Shown here: positions 17,986-26,627 of the stretch, in pieces
How the letters are laid out: the number at the start of each line of letters is the position of its first letter
How positions within the stretch are numbered: position 1 is the stretch's first letter
Assembly (NCBI GenBank): GCA_015487235.1
Contig: WFQC01000158.1
Span: 1 to 45,801 of the forward strand
DNA: 45,801 nucleotides
Origin: Alteromonadaceae bacterium
Lineage (GTDB): Bacteria > Pseudomonadota > Gammaproteobacteria > Enterobacterales > Alteromonadaceae
Direction of reading: 5' to 3'
Made by a program: the position numbers and the translations under genes
The notes under the pieces: generated by a model
Seen by the model: the letters and a program-made list of their open reading frames with translations, nothing else
Told to the model about the DNA's origin: nothing
Databases searched by the model: none

Positions 17986-20900
17986 ATGTTAATGAAAATG
18001 CTTGCCTTTGAATGGCGTTATTACACTCGACAACCCTCATTTATTATTACCAGCTTGATTTTTTTCTTGCTAACCTTTTTTGCTACCGTAAGCGATAATG
18101 TTCAATTAGGCGGTGGTGGTAACGTACTGTATAACGGCCCTTTTTCTATTGCCCAAACCCTTTTAATTATGGGTTTATTTGCCATGTTTTTAGTGGTGAA
18201 TTTTGTCGCAACTACTGCTACTCGCAATGAAAGCTACGGTATGACCGAAATACTTTATAGTAAGCCAATCAACCCGTTAAGTTACCAACTAGGGCGGTTT
18301 TTAGGTGCTTTTGCTATTGTTGCCACCGTATTTACGTTTGTGCCTTTGGGTATTTTAGTTGGTACAACCTTAGGCGGGTTAGTCGGTTGGGTTGATCCTG
18401 AACGTTTGGGCACAACAAATTTAAGTTATTATTTATCCGCATATTTTTACCTTTCGCTACCTACATTATTTTTATTATCTTGCTTGTTTTATGCCATAGC
18501 GATTCGCTTTAGATCAATGATGGCAGTTTATTTAGCTGCCGTAGCCCTATTTATTTTATATTCTATTTCAGGTGAATTTTTTAAAGAGCCCGAATATCGC
18601 ACCATGGCAGCCTTGCTTGATCCGTTTGCCTTCAATACCTTTGGTGAAGTCACTCGTTATTGGACCATGTTTGACAAAAATAACAGTGCTATCGCGTTAA
18701 CCGGTATTTTATTAGAAAATCGCTTACTTTGGACAAGCATAGGTATTGCCATCATGTTACTGTTTGGCGGTTTTCGCTCAAAAGTATGTTTACCACAAGC
18801 AAAAGCAAAAAAAGTTAAGGTTGAAAAATCAACACCAATTACCAGTAATCATAGTGATTTATTAAGTAAAAATATTCGCGTTAAAAGTGCAGGTATTACC
18901 ACATGGGCACATTTACGCTTACGTATTTTATTTGAAGTAAAGCAAGTCGTCTTTAGCGCACCATTCATGATTTTAGGGGCGTTAACTGTTTTTATGCTAG
19001 TTGCCCCGCTTATTGATCCCCAAGAAATGTTTGGTACCCCTAACTGGCCACTCACACAAGCCATGGTAGCACTGATCACCAACTCTACAGGTTTACTGAT
19101 GATGGTGGTACTAACCTATTACAGCGCAGAAATTGTTTGGCGTGAGCGTAATTCAGGTATGGGCGATATTATTGATGCGATGCCTGTCAATAATATTACT
19201 TTTTGGTTATCAAAAATTATTGCTATTAGCTTAGTGCTTATATTGCTTTATATTTTTGGCATGATCGTAACCCTGAGTAATCAAATGCTACAAGGGTATA
19301 ATCATTATGAAATTTCACAGTATTTAATACGATTAGGTTATGTCAATTTATTACCGCTCATTTATACCGCCGTACTAGCCTTTTTCTTACAGGTCATCAG
19401 CCCTAACAAATACATAGGTATGCTGCTGTTTATTTTATATATTATCAGCACTATTACGCTCAGTAATTTTGGCTTTAGCCATAATATGTTTCAATTTTCA
19501 GGATCTCCTCGTGTATTTTATTCTGATATAAATACCTATGGAAATTTTCTCACCAGCCACAGTTGGTATATGTTGTATTGGGGCGGTTTAACCCTTGTTT
19601 TAGCCACTTTAGGTTACGCACTATGGCACAGAGGCCCCGCGAGTAAACTCAAAACTCGTTTTGCCAGCCTACCCTATTATTTAGGTAATAAAGGGAAACT
19701 AGCCATTTCCGCAGGATTAATTATCTTTATCGGTGCTGGCAGTGTTATTCATTACAATACCCGCGTATTAAACGAGTTTATGGTTAACGATGAGCTCGAA
19801 AAACGACAAGCTGATTATGAGCATGAATATGTGCAATATTTAAATGATGCCATTCCGGTGATCACCAAAACCCATGCTAAAGTGGATATTTTCCCCAAAG
19901 AGCGCCGTATTAATGCCGTGGCAGAAATAGTGATTACCAATAACACGGATCATGAAATAACACGTTTTTTAGTGAACCAACCCGCCTTTACAAAAGATTG
20001 GCAAGTTGAAATTTCAGGCGGAAAGCTTACCGAGCACAATGATAAATATAAAACAGCTTGGTTTGTGTTTGATAAACCTTTGCAACCTCATGAAACACGT
20101 CAGGGTAAACTTAGTGTTGTGCGTTCTCATCAAGGTTTTAATGACGGCAATAATGATTTTCAACTGGTAGAAAACGGTACTTTTATTGATAATTTTAGTC
20201 TATTTCCTAGCTTTGGTTATCAAGAACATAGACAGCTAGTTGATCGCCACAAACGCAGAAAATATGGTTTAGCCCCAGTAAAACGCGCCAATAAGCTCGA
20301 AGACAGTCGTTTTTATAATGAAAGTGATTTTGGTAAAGGCGTCAGTTTTATTGATTTTGAAGCAACTATATCAACCGACGCAGACCAATTTGCTATTGCT
20401 CCAGGCTACTTGCAAAATGAAAAGCGTGTCAATAATCGTCGTATTTTCCATTATAAAATGGATTCACCGATGGCCAACTTCTATTCAATCATGTCGGCAA
20501 AGCTTGAAGCGAAAAAAGTGCATTATAACGGCATTGATATTGAGGTTTATTATCATAAAAACCATGCCATGAATGTAGATAGAATGATCGAGTCTGTTAA
20601 AGACTCTATTGATTATTACAGCCAACAATTTGGTCCTTATCAACATAAACAAATGCGCATTATTGAATTTCCGGGCTACCGCTCTTTTGCACAAAGCTTT
20701 GCTAATACCGTGCCTTATTCTGAAAATATTGGTTTTATCACTGATTTACGTGATCCTGAAAATATTGATACCGTTTATTATGTAACTGCCCACGAAGTTG
20801 CCCATCAATGGTGGGGACATCAAGTAGGCGGCGCCAATGTACAAGGTAGTGCCATTATTTCAGAGTCATTATCGCAATATAGCGCCTTGATGGTTATGGA

Positions 20901-21576
20901 GAAAAAATACGGCAGCGATAAAATTCGTAAATTTCTAAAATATGAATTAGATCGCTACTTGCGCGGTAGAAGTGTTGAATTAATTGAGGAAATGCCACTG
21001 TATCGTAGTGAAAATCAACAATATATTCACTACCGTAAAGGCTCGGTAGTGATGATGGCATTAAAAGATCGTTTAGGTGAGCAACGCTTAAATAAAGCAT
21101 TGGCTGACTTTTTAGCGCACTTTAAATACCAAAGTACACCTTACCCAACAACACTTGATTTAATTAGCTACATTAAACAAGATGCAAATACGCAAGAACA
21201 AGATTTTATTGATAACCTCTTTAAACATATTAGTTTATATGATTTGAAAGTTACTGATGTTCAATTAAAACCGCTTGAAAATACAGCAGATAATTATGAA
21301 GTAACCTTAACAATTGAAGCTGCTTTAAAGCATGCCGATGGTCAGGGTAAAGAAACTGATGTTGAATTTAGCGACAATATTGATATTGGTTTGTTTAGTG
21401 CCGACCCTGAAGATTTATCAGCACAAGACTTTGTTTTATACCTTAAAAAACACCCTATAAAAACAGGTACAAATACCATCACTATAGTGGTAAAAGGTAA
21501 GCCTAAATTTGCAGGCGTAGATCCTTTTATAAAACTAATTGATCGCGACAGTGCCGATAATATTTATCGTTTGTAA
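17986..21576 (+). CDS. ABC permease fused to an M1-family aminopeptidase
   Basis: This is a 1196-residue inner-membrane protein. Two blocks of ABC-2 type membrane segments (about residues 20-260 and 320-600) are followed by a long extracytoplasmic region from about 610. That region holds an M1 zinc metallopeptidase: HEVAH at 936-940, the third zinc ligand Glu960 in SES, and a likely transition-state Tyr in the YRKGS stretch near 1014. There are 19 residues between HEVAH and Glu, one more than in classic M1 enzymes, which I recall as usual for this fusion subfamily. It forms one operon with the preceding ATPase. The fusion suggests a transporter whose substrate is trimmed or sensed by a tethered peptidase; this is inference. 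Confidence 0.92.
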   Translation: MLMKMLAFEWRYYTRQPSFIITSLIFFLLTFFATVSDNVQLGGGGNVLYNGPFSIAQTLLIMGLFAMFLVVNFVATTATRNESYGMTEILYSKPINPLSYQLGRFLGAFAIVATVFTFVPLGILVGTTLGGLVGWVDPERLGTTNLSYYLSAYFYLSLPTLFLLSCLFYAIAIRFRSMMAVYLAAVALFILYSISGEFFKEPEYRTMAALLDPFAFNTFGEVTRYWTMFDKNNSAIALTGILLENRLLWTSIGIAIMLLFGGFRSKVCLPQAKAKKVKVEKSTPITSNHSDLLSKNIRVKSAGITTWAHLRLRILFEVKQVVFSAPFMILGALTVFMLVAPLIDPQEMFGTPNWPLTQAMVALITNSTGLLMMVVLTYYSAEIVWRERNSGMGDIIDAMPVNNITFWLSKIIAISLVLILLYIFGMIVTLSNQMLQGYNHYEISQYLIRLGYVNLLPLIYTAVLAFFLQVISPNKYIGMLLFILYIISTITLSNFGFSHNMFQFSGSPRVFYSDINTYGNFLTSHSWYMLYWGGLTLVLATLGYALWHRGPASKLKTRFASLPYYLGNKGKLAISAGLIIFIGAGSVIHYNTRVLNEFMVNDELEKRQADYEHEYVQYLNDAIPVITKTHAKVDIFPKERRINAVAEIVITNNTDHEITRFLVNQPAFTKDWQVEISGGKLTEHNDKYKTAWFVFDKPLQPHETRQGKLSVVRSHQGFNDGNNDFQLVENGTFIDNFSLFPSFGYQEHRQLVDRHKRRKYGLAPVKRANKLEDSRFYNESDFGKGVSFIDFEATISTDADQFAIAPGYLQNEKRVNNRRIFHYKMDSPMANFYSIMSAKLEAKKVHYNGIDIEVYYHKNHAMNVDRMIESVKDSIDYYSQQFGPYQHKQMRIIEFPGYRSFAQSFANTVPYSENIGFITDLRDPENIDTVYYVTAHEVAHQWWGHQVGGANVQGSAIISESLSQYSALMVMEKKYGSDKIRKFLKYELDRYLRGRSVELIEEMPLYRSENQQYIHYRKGSVVMMALKDRLGEQRLNKALADFLAHFKYQSTPYPTTLDLISYIKQDANTQEQDFIDNLFKHISLYDLKVTDVQLKPLENTADNYEVTLTIEAALKHADGQGKETDVEFSDNIDIGLFSADPEDLSAQDFVLYLKKHPIKTGTNTITIVVKGKPKFAGVDPFIKLIDRDSADNIYRL

Positions 21577-21587
21577 GCGATAAGCCC

Positions 21588-21622
21588 AAAAATGCCTGTT
21601 GTTAAACGCAGCAGGCATTTTT
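21588..21622 (+). terminator. Rho-independent terminator after the ABC/peptidase operon
   Basis: An imperfect inverted repeat AAAAATGCCTG...CAGGCATTTTT with a GTTGTTAAACG-type loop lies 11 bases after the stop and ends in a T-run. It overlaps the left arm of a second hairpin (21618-21654). Confidence 0.8.
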
Positions 21623-21654
21623 ATAACTTTACACCCTCTGTAAAGTTATAAAAA
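21618..21654. terminator. Perfect 16-bp AT-rich hairpin in tandem with the terminator
   Basis: The arms TTTTTATAACTTTACA (21618-21633) and TGTAAAGTTATAAAAA (21639-21654) pair perfectly around a CCCTC loop. The hairpin shares its first five Ts with the T-run of the preceding terminator. It may be a back-up terminator or a structured RNA end. Confidence 0.6.
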
Positions 21655-21789
21655 CACTTCACCCCTAGCAAGATCATAACTATCATCACAGAAACTGATC
21701 TTGATCACTTTACGCTATTTTTATCACACTACACTTAATCAACTTGGTATAAGCCAATATTTTACAGTTTAATCGTGTGGTAAAGAAGT

Positions 21790-23580
21790 ATGACAATAAC
21801 CTATGAAATGAATTTTGGACAAAAATACAATGATAGCTTACCTGAATTAGGGGAAGTTATTGGTGATGTTATTCAATTTTTTGGTGGTGATAAAATTTAT
21901 GGTGTTGGTGGTGATTTTGCTGCTAACTTAATTTCTGCACTAGAGCAAAAAATTAATGTTTGCCCATCAAGTAATGAAATGCATGCGGGTTTTTCAGCCT
22001 GTGCGCAGGCTGAACTGTCTGGCGTTGGTTTTTGTTTAACAACTTATATGGTCGGTAGTTTACCTTGTGTTTCAGCCGCCGCATTAGCCATGACAGAAGG
22101 TTTACCTGTTGTTTTTATTTCTGGTGCCCCTGCTGAAAAAGAAGTGAATAATATTGCTATTCACCACACTATTCACCCTAATTATTCATGGAAACCTGAA
22201 TACGACAATGCACTAAAAGCGTTTGCTTCACTGGGTATGAAAGTTGAGCGCCTACAAGGACAACGCAATAGTGGCCAACCAAATATAGCTGGTGAACGCT
22301 TTTATCAATTAGTGGCTGAAGCTTATAAAACCAAACAACCTGTTTTTATTGAGGTGCCACGTGATCAAGTTTTTGTAAAAACACAGCCTTTAAACTTACC
22401 GCGCTCTTTAGATGATATTTGCTGCGGCACGAATGTGTTAGCTGGTACTCACTTGATTGTAGAAAATATTATTTACAAGCTTAATCAAGCTAATAACCCT
22501 GTGCTATTCATTGGTGATCGCCTCAAACATAATAAAAAACTCAAACAATTAGTACTCACCTTTGCACAAAAATTTAATATTCCTTACGCGACCACATGGT
22601 TTGCAAAAGGCCTATTTGATGAGTTTGAACCGCTGTGCTTAGGTGCCTATAACGGTATTTTTACACAAACAGCCGGTAAGCAATATATTGAAGAAAAAAT
22701 GGACTATGTTATTGATATTGCAACCAGTATTTTTGCTCAAGACACCAACACTGCTTTTGGTACAGGTACTCATAAAGTCGATAGTTTTATCAATAAAACC
22801 ATTTTAAAAGGCTCTTCTTTACTTGAAAAAGATTTGATTGAAGTCTTTGAATTATTGCTTTCGTCAAATATTAAACCTTTTACTTATGTGCCTCCATGTA
22901 ACGAAGCCATTAAAATAAATGAACAAGAAGCGATTGATTTTAATAACCTTGCTCACGTACTCAATGAGCTTCAAGCGCAAGACAGTACGCCTTATATTTA
23001 CATTCCTGAGGTTGGAAACTCTTACTTTGCCAGTTACAGCTTACAAGTAAGAAAGTCTCATTTAAACCGCAGTTGGTTAACAAACCCTTGGTATGGCGCT
23101 ATGGGTTCATCATTACCTTATGCTCGTGTTGCCAGTCAGTTAGTGCAAGAAAATGGCAATAAAGATCGGGTAGTGGTTATCACTGGTGATGGCGGCTTTC
23201 ACTTTCAACTTAATGAATTAATTCATTTTTTAAAAGACAATACCCAGGTCACTATTATTTATATGCGCAATAATATCTACCACTTAGGTAAGAGTAGCGA
23301 TGCCGATATTTATTATTGCAATGACAAAGATTTTGATGTGCATAACATTGTTGCAGCTTACCAAGGCCAGTCAAAAACCTGCTCTACAGTGGCTGAATTT
23401 AAGGCTTATTTTCAAGCGTGTATGCAACAAAGCACAGGTATTCGCTTAATTGAAATACCAGCAAAACCTGTTGAAGAAAGGCAATGCCATGAATTGCATT
23501 TATTAAATATGTATATAAAAGCACAAAATGGCCAACCAGAGGCCGCCAAAGCGTGGCAAGCCTTAACAGAGAAAAACTAA
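21790..23580 (+). CDS. Thiamine diphosphate-dependent 2-keto acid decarboxylase (pyruvate/indolepyruvate decarboxylase family)
   Basis: This is a TPP enzyme of 596 residues with the three-domain layout of this superfamily. The cofactor-activating Glu63 lies in SNEMHAGFS. A His-His pair (125-126, AIHHTIH) matches the catalytic HH motif of pyruvate and indolepyruvate decarboxylases, which separates it from acetolactate synthase. The TPP/Mg motif begins GDGG (466-469) and closes with the Asn pair near 494. It is therefore predicted to decarboxylate a 2-keto acid non-oxidatively to an aldehyde. The substrate (pyruvate, indole- or phenylpyruvate) cannot be decided. It stands alone, 213 bp after the ABC operon, and no aldehyde or alcohol dehydrogenase is next to it. 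Confidence 0.85.
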   Translation: MTITYEMNFGQKYNDSLPELGEVIGDVIQFFGGDKIYGVGGDFAANLISALEQKINVCPSSNEMHAGFSACAQAELSGVGFCLTTYMVGSLPCVSAAALAMTEGLPVVFISGAPAEKEVNNIAIHHTIHPNYSWKPEYDNALKAFASLGMKVERLQGQRNSGQPNIAGERFYQLVAEAYKTKQPVFIEVPRDQVFVKTQPLNLPRSLDDICCGTNVLAGTHLIVENIIYKLNQANNPVLFIGDRLKHNKKLKQLVLTFAQKFNIPYATTWFAKGLFDEFEPLCLGAYNGIFTQTAGKQYIEEKMDYVIDIATSIFAQDTNTAFGTGTHKVDSFINKTILKGSSLLEKDLIEVFELLLSSNIKPFTYVPPCNEAIKINEQEAIDFNNLAHVLNELQAQDSTPYIYIPEVGNSYFASYSLQVRKSHLNRSWLTNPWYGAMGSSLPYARVASQLVQENGNKDRVVVITGDGGFHFQLNELIHFLKDNTQVTIIYMRNNIYHLGKSSDADIYYCNDKDFDVHNIVAAYQGQSKTCSTVAEFKAYFQACMQQSTGIRLIEIPAKPVEERQCHELHLLNMYIKAQNGQPEAAKAWQALTEKN

Positions 23581-23705
23581 CAGCTATTGCAATTTAAACT
23601 TTTTTAGCTGCTTGCGCTAAAAGCACTGTAAGTGTTAATACCGTATTTATTTTTAGTTAAATTACCCGCATAATAAAATAAATACGGTTTAATAAGGGAA
23701 TTCTA

Positions 23706-24548
23706 TTGCCTACTTTACAGCTTAGCCAAATTAATATTCATCCAATCAAATCTTGTTCTGCGATTAGTCTTTCTTCAGCAAGGGTCGATCATTTTGGTTT
23801 AAAAGGCGATCGTCGCTTTGTGATTGTTGATGCAAAAGGCATGTTTATTACGGGGCGCACCCACCCACAACTTACCTTGGTAACCGTAAAACAAACCCCA
23901 ACGGGGCTTCAGCTAAGTGCTCCCAACATGCCCGAACTAGTAATAAATTATACCGATTTTTCAAATAATTATAAAAAAATTCAAGTATGGAATGATAAAA
24001 TCAATGCACAACATTGTAACAGTGCTTATGATCAATGGTTTAGTCAGTTTTTAGCGACACCTTGCCAGCTTATGTATTTTGGCGAACAGTCACACCGACA
24101 GGTAGAAAATCGCCACGACAATGTTGCTTTTGCTGATGGTTATCCGTTATTACTTATTTCGCAAGCATCACTTGATGATCTCAATAAAAGGTTAAAGCAA
24201 CAACAACTCTCTCCCGTAACTATGTCACAATTTCGTACTAATTTGGTGGTTGAAAATGCTAGCGCTTACCAAGAAGATAGCTGGCTGCGCATTCGCATTG
24301 GCGAAGCAGAATTTGAAGTAGTGAAACCTTGCTCTCGCTGTGTATTTACTACTGTCGATCCAAAAACGGGTGAAAAATCTTCTACCATGCAGCCGCTAAA
24401 AACATTGCGTCAATACCGTGCAAGCGTTCATAAGCAGGGTATCATGTTTGGACAAAATTTGATCACGATCAAGCAAGGGACAATTAAGCTTACTGACCCA
24501 ATAGAGGTATTATCTACACAAACCCCTGAAATTTATAAAATACTATAA
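23706..24548 (+). CDS. MOSC domain protein (YcbX-like, without ferredoxin domain)
   Basis: The protein has 280 residues: an N-terminal MOSC beta-barrel domain (about 1-120, starting LSQINIHPIKSCSAI) and a MOSC domain (about 130-270) with the molybdenum-cofactor cysteine region PCSRCVFTTVDPKTGE. Relatives such as E. coli YcbX use Moco to reduce N-hydroxylated compounds but carry an extra C-terminal 2Fe-2S domain that is absent here. The start is TTG at 23706, supported by AAGGGAA about 6 bases upstream; the encoded N-terminus begins directly with the family motif. It is not clearly co-transcribed with the decarboxylase upstream (125-bp gap). Confidence 0.88.
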   Translation: MPTLQLSQINIHPIKSCSAISLSSARVDHFGLKGDRRFVIVDAKGMFITGRTHPQLTLVTVKQTPTGLQLSAPNMPELVINYTDFSNNYKKIQVWNDKINAQHCNSAYDQWFSQFLATPCQLMYFGEQSHRQVENRHDNVAFADGYPLLLISQASLDDLNKRLKQQQLSPVTMSQFRTNLVVENASAYQEDSWLRIRIGEAEFEVVKPCSRCVFTTVDPKTGEKSSTMQPLKTLRQYRASVHKQGIMFGQNLITIKQGTIKLTDPIEVLSTQTPEIYKIL

Positions 24549-24796
24549 ATATTAACAAGATATAATATATTTTTATGTAACTACCATTAACTAAATGCAA
24601 GGTTTTTTTACAAATTCTTTTGTTAGTCTAGCCCCAGTATTACGCGTAATAAATTAACCATTAACTTTATAACTCGGGTAATACATCGTATAAAAGTTGG
24701 TTTGTAATGCCAATCTGTATAGAAAAGTGATCATTTATACAAAATAGCATAACGCTGCTAGAGTAACGGCAAACACCTTCAATTAAACGAAGGACT

Positions 24797-24962
24797 AATA
24801 CCAACTCGAATAAATAACTGATCAACCTTGCTGGTTAAAATAATGCCTAGCTTCGTTATGAATTTTATAAGTAGAATAACTGCTTAGTGCAATTCAAGCC
24901 TTGCTAATCATCATTTTTCCTGCGCAAATTTTAGATCATTTACTTAATGAATTGGTATAAAT
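24797..24962 (-). repeat. MITE-like interspersed repeat, copy B (inverted relative to copy A)
   Basis: This is the reverse complement of the element at 2482-2645, matching over its full length with only scattered differences by eye. The ends are ATACCAAC and TTGGTATAA. The central hairpin is retained, with the arm changes partly compensated (ATAAGTAG at 24867-24874, CTGCTTAG at 24880-24887). Confidence 0.85.
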
Positions 24963-25090
24963 TTAATCGTTACTCTCTAAAAATATTGCATCGCCCTGTA
25001 TTGGTGCACATTAATATTTAGTAGTGCAAATAACACTCTTATACGATAAAAAAATATAGCAACCAATTGAATACTAATACAATTTTTGCT

Positions 25091-25106
25091 TGGTATTAAC
25101 ATTGCT
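25091..25106 (+). promoter_or_regulatory. Sigma-54 (-24/-12) promoter of narK
   Basis: TGGTATTAACATTGCT matches the sigma-54 consensus TGGCAC-N5-TTGCW with the invariant GG and GC at the correct 10-base spacing. It lies 37 bases before the narK ATG. TGCA-containing half-sites occur upstream at 24987, 25005 and 25025, but none pair into a standard NtrC dyad. Confidence 0.65.
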
Positions 25107-25143
25107 TTGGTTTTAATGAAGTTTATTTATAAGTGAGTTATCT

Positions 25144-26625
25144 ATGAGTTCTTCTCCTGGTATTAAAATATTTTCTTTTTCAGGCAAAATGAAAGTGTTG
25201 CATTTAAGCTGGATGGCTTTTTTCATCACCTTCTTTGTTTGGTTCAACCACGCCCCACTACTAGCCGTTATCGGTGATAGCTTGGGTTTAACAAGTAGCG
25301 AAATAAAAACCTTACTTATTTTAAACGTAGCACTGACCATACCGGCGCGTGTACTTATTGGTATTTTAACCGACAAATATGGTCCTAAACTTACCTATGC
25401 TGCTCTACTCTTTCTCTCTAGTATTCCTTGTTTTATGTTTGCCTTGGCAGATGACTTTCAACAAGCGGCATTAGCACGATTTTTATTAGGTTTTATAGGT
25501 GCGGGCTTTGTTATTGGTATTCGTATGGTCAGCGAATGGTTTCCTGCTAATGAATTAGGTACCGCCGAAGGTATTTATGGGGGTTGGGGTAACTTTGGTT
25601 CAGCGGCCGCTGCAATGTCATTACCCTTAATCGCACTATTTTTTGGTAATTTATTTGATGATGGTAATGGTTGGCGTTATGCCATAGGTCTTACAGGCGT
25701 TGTTAGTTTAGTGTTTAGTTTTATTTGGTATTTTAATGTAAGCGACACACCCGCAGGTTCAACCTATTTTAAGCCTAAAAAGTCAGGTGCGATGGAAGTA
25801 ACTAGCATTGGTGACTTATTTTTACTGGTCTTAATGAAATTACCTATGTATGGCGCTCTAGCTCTACTGGCGTGGAAATTATCACCTGCTGGTGTAGGTA
25901 TGTTAAATGAGCAAAGTACACTGATTGCCTATGTAGCACTCGTAATATTATTTTTAATTGAATTAAAGCAAATTTGGAAAATAAATGGTCATTTATTTAA
26001 GCAACCTGTGGCTGAAATTCATCGTTATCCTTTTAAACAAGTTGCGGTATTAAATATTCTCTATTTTGCAACCTTTGGTTCAGAGCTTGCTGTTATTTCA
26101 ATGTTACCGTTATTTTTTGCTGAAGTATTTTCGCTCGATATGGTCTATGCAGGATTACTCGCCTCGATGTATGCTTTTATGAACTTGATGTCTCGCCCTG
26201 GTGGTGGTTGGTTAAGCGACAAGTTTGGCCGTAAAAAAACATTACTTATTTTAACCGCAGGTTTAGCCATTGGTTATTTTGCTATGGCAGCAATCGACAG
26301 TAGTTGGCCACTGGTATTAGCTGTAGTCACCGCAATGGTTTGTTCATTTTTCGTGCAAGCTGGTGAAGGCGCTGTTTTTGCTGCCGTACCGCTTATTAAA
26401 CGCCGCTTAACGGGGCAAATAGCCGGTATGACAGGTGCTTACGGCAATGTCGGTGCTGTTGTTTACTTAACCGTTTTATCTGTAGTTGATTATCGAACCT
26501 TCTTTTTAGTGATAGCGGGTACTGCCGTTGTTGGTTTTATTGCGCTATTATTTATGAAAGAGCCTCGAGGCGCTATTGCCGAAATACGTGAAGATGGCAC
26601 AATTGAGCTCATTCAAGTTGATTAA
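25144..26625 (+). CDS. narK: Nitrate/nitrite MFS transporter (NarK/NasA family)
   Basis: This is an inner-membrane major facilitator transporter of 493 residues with about 12 TM segments. The two nitrate-porter signatures are present: GGWGNFGSAAAA near residue 148 and TGAYGNVGAVVY near 434. The family arginine (GIRMVSEWF near 125) is also present. It would bring in nitrate or exchange nitrite. It begins the nitrogen operon: the phosphatase-kinase gene follows after two bases, then nirB and nirD. A sigma-54 promoter match lies directly upstream. The symbol follows the family; nasA would be an equally fair name, since the context looks assimilatory. Confidence 0.92.
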   Translation: MSSSPGIKIFSFSGKMKVLHLSWMAFFITFFVWFNHAPLLAVIGDSLGLTSSEIKTLLILNVALTIPARVLIGILTDKYGPKLTYAALLFLSSIPCFMFALADDFQQAALARFLLGFIGAGFVIGIRMVSEWFPANELGTAEGIYGGWGNFGSAAAAMSLPLIALFFGNLFDDGNGWRYAIGLTGVVSLVFSFIWYFNVSDTPAGSTYFKPKKSGAMEVTSIGDLFLLVLMKLPMYGALALLAWKLSPAGVGMLNEQSTLIAYVALVILFLIELKQIWKINGHLFKQPVAEIHRYPFKQVAVLNILYFATFGSELAVISMLPLFFAEVFSLDMVYAGLLASMYAFMNLMSRPGGGWLSDKFGRKKTLLILTAGLAIGYFAMAAIDSSWPLVLAVVTAMVCSFFVQAGEGAVFAAVPLIKRRLTGQIAGMTGAYGNVGAVVYLTVLSVVDYRTFFLVIAGTAVVGFIALLFMKEPRGAIAEIREDGTIELIQVD

Positions 26626-26627
26626 TT

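Larger units (their letters stand above)
24549..25143. other. 595-bp intergenic region with repeat copy B and the narK control region
   Basis: The left third holds AT-rich DNA, with a possible fragment of a related repeat near 24698-24780. The middle is repeat copy B (24797-24962). The right end is the narK promoter region with TGCA half-sites and a sigma-54 promoter match. No plausible coding sequence was seen. Confidence 0.6.

Noticed and set aside
17986-21576. HEVAH-to-Glu spacing of 19 as a disabled M1 active site
   Set aside because: The one-residue longer spacing is, as far as I recall, usual in the permease/M1 fusion subfamily, and all three zinc ligands are present.
21740-21762. TTGGTATAAGCCAA as a sigma-54 promoter or a repeat end for the decarboxylase gene
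   Set aside because: GG is not followed by GC at the required distance, and no repeat body extends from it.
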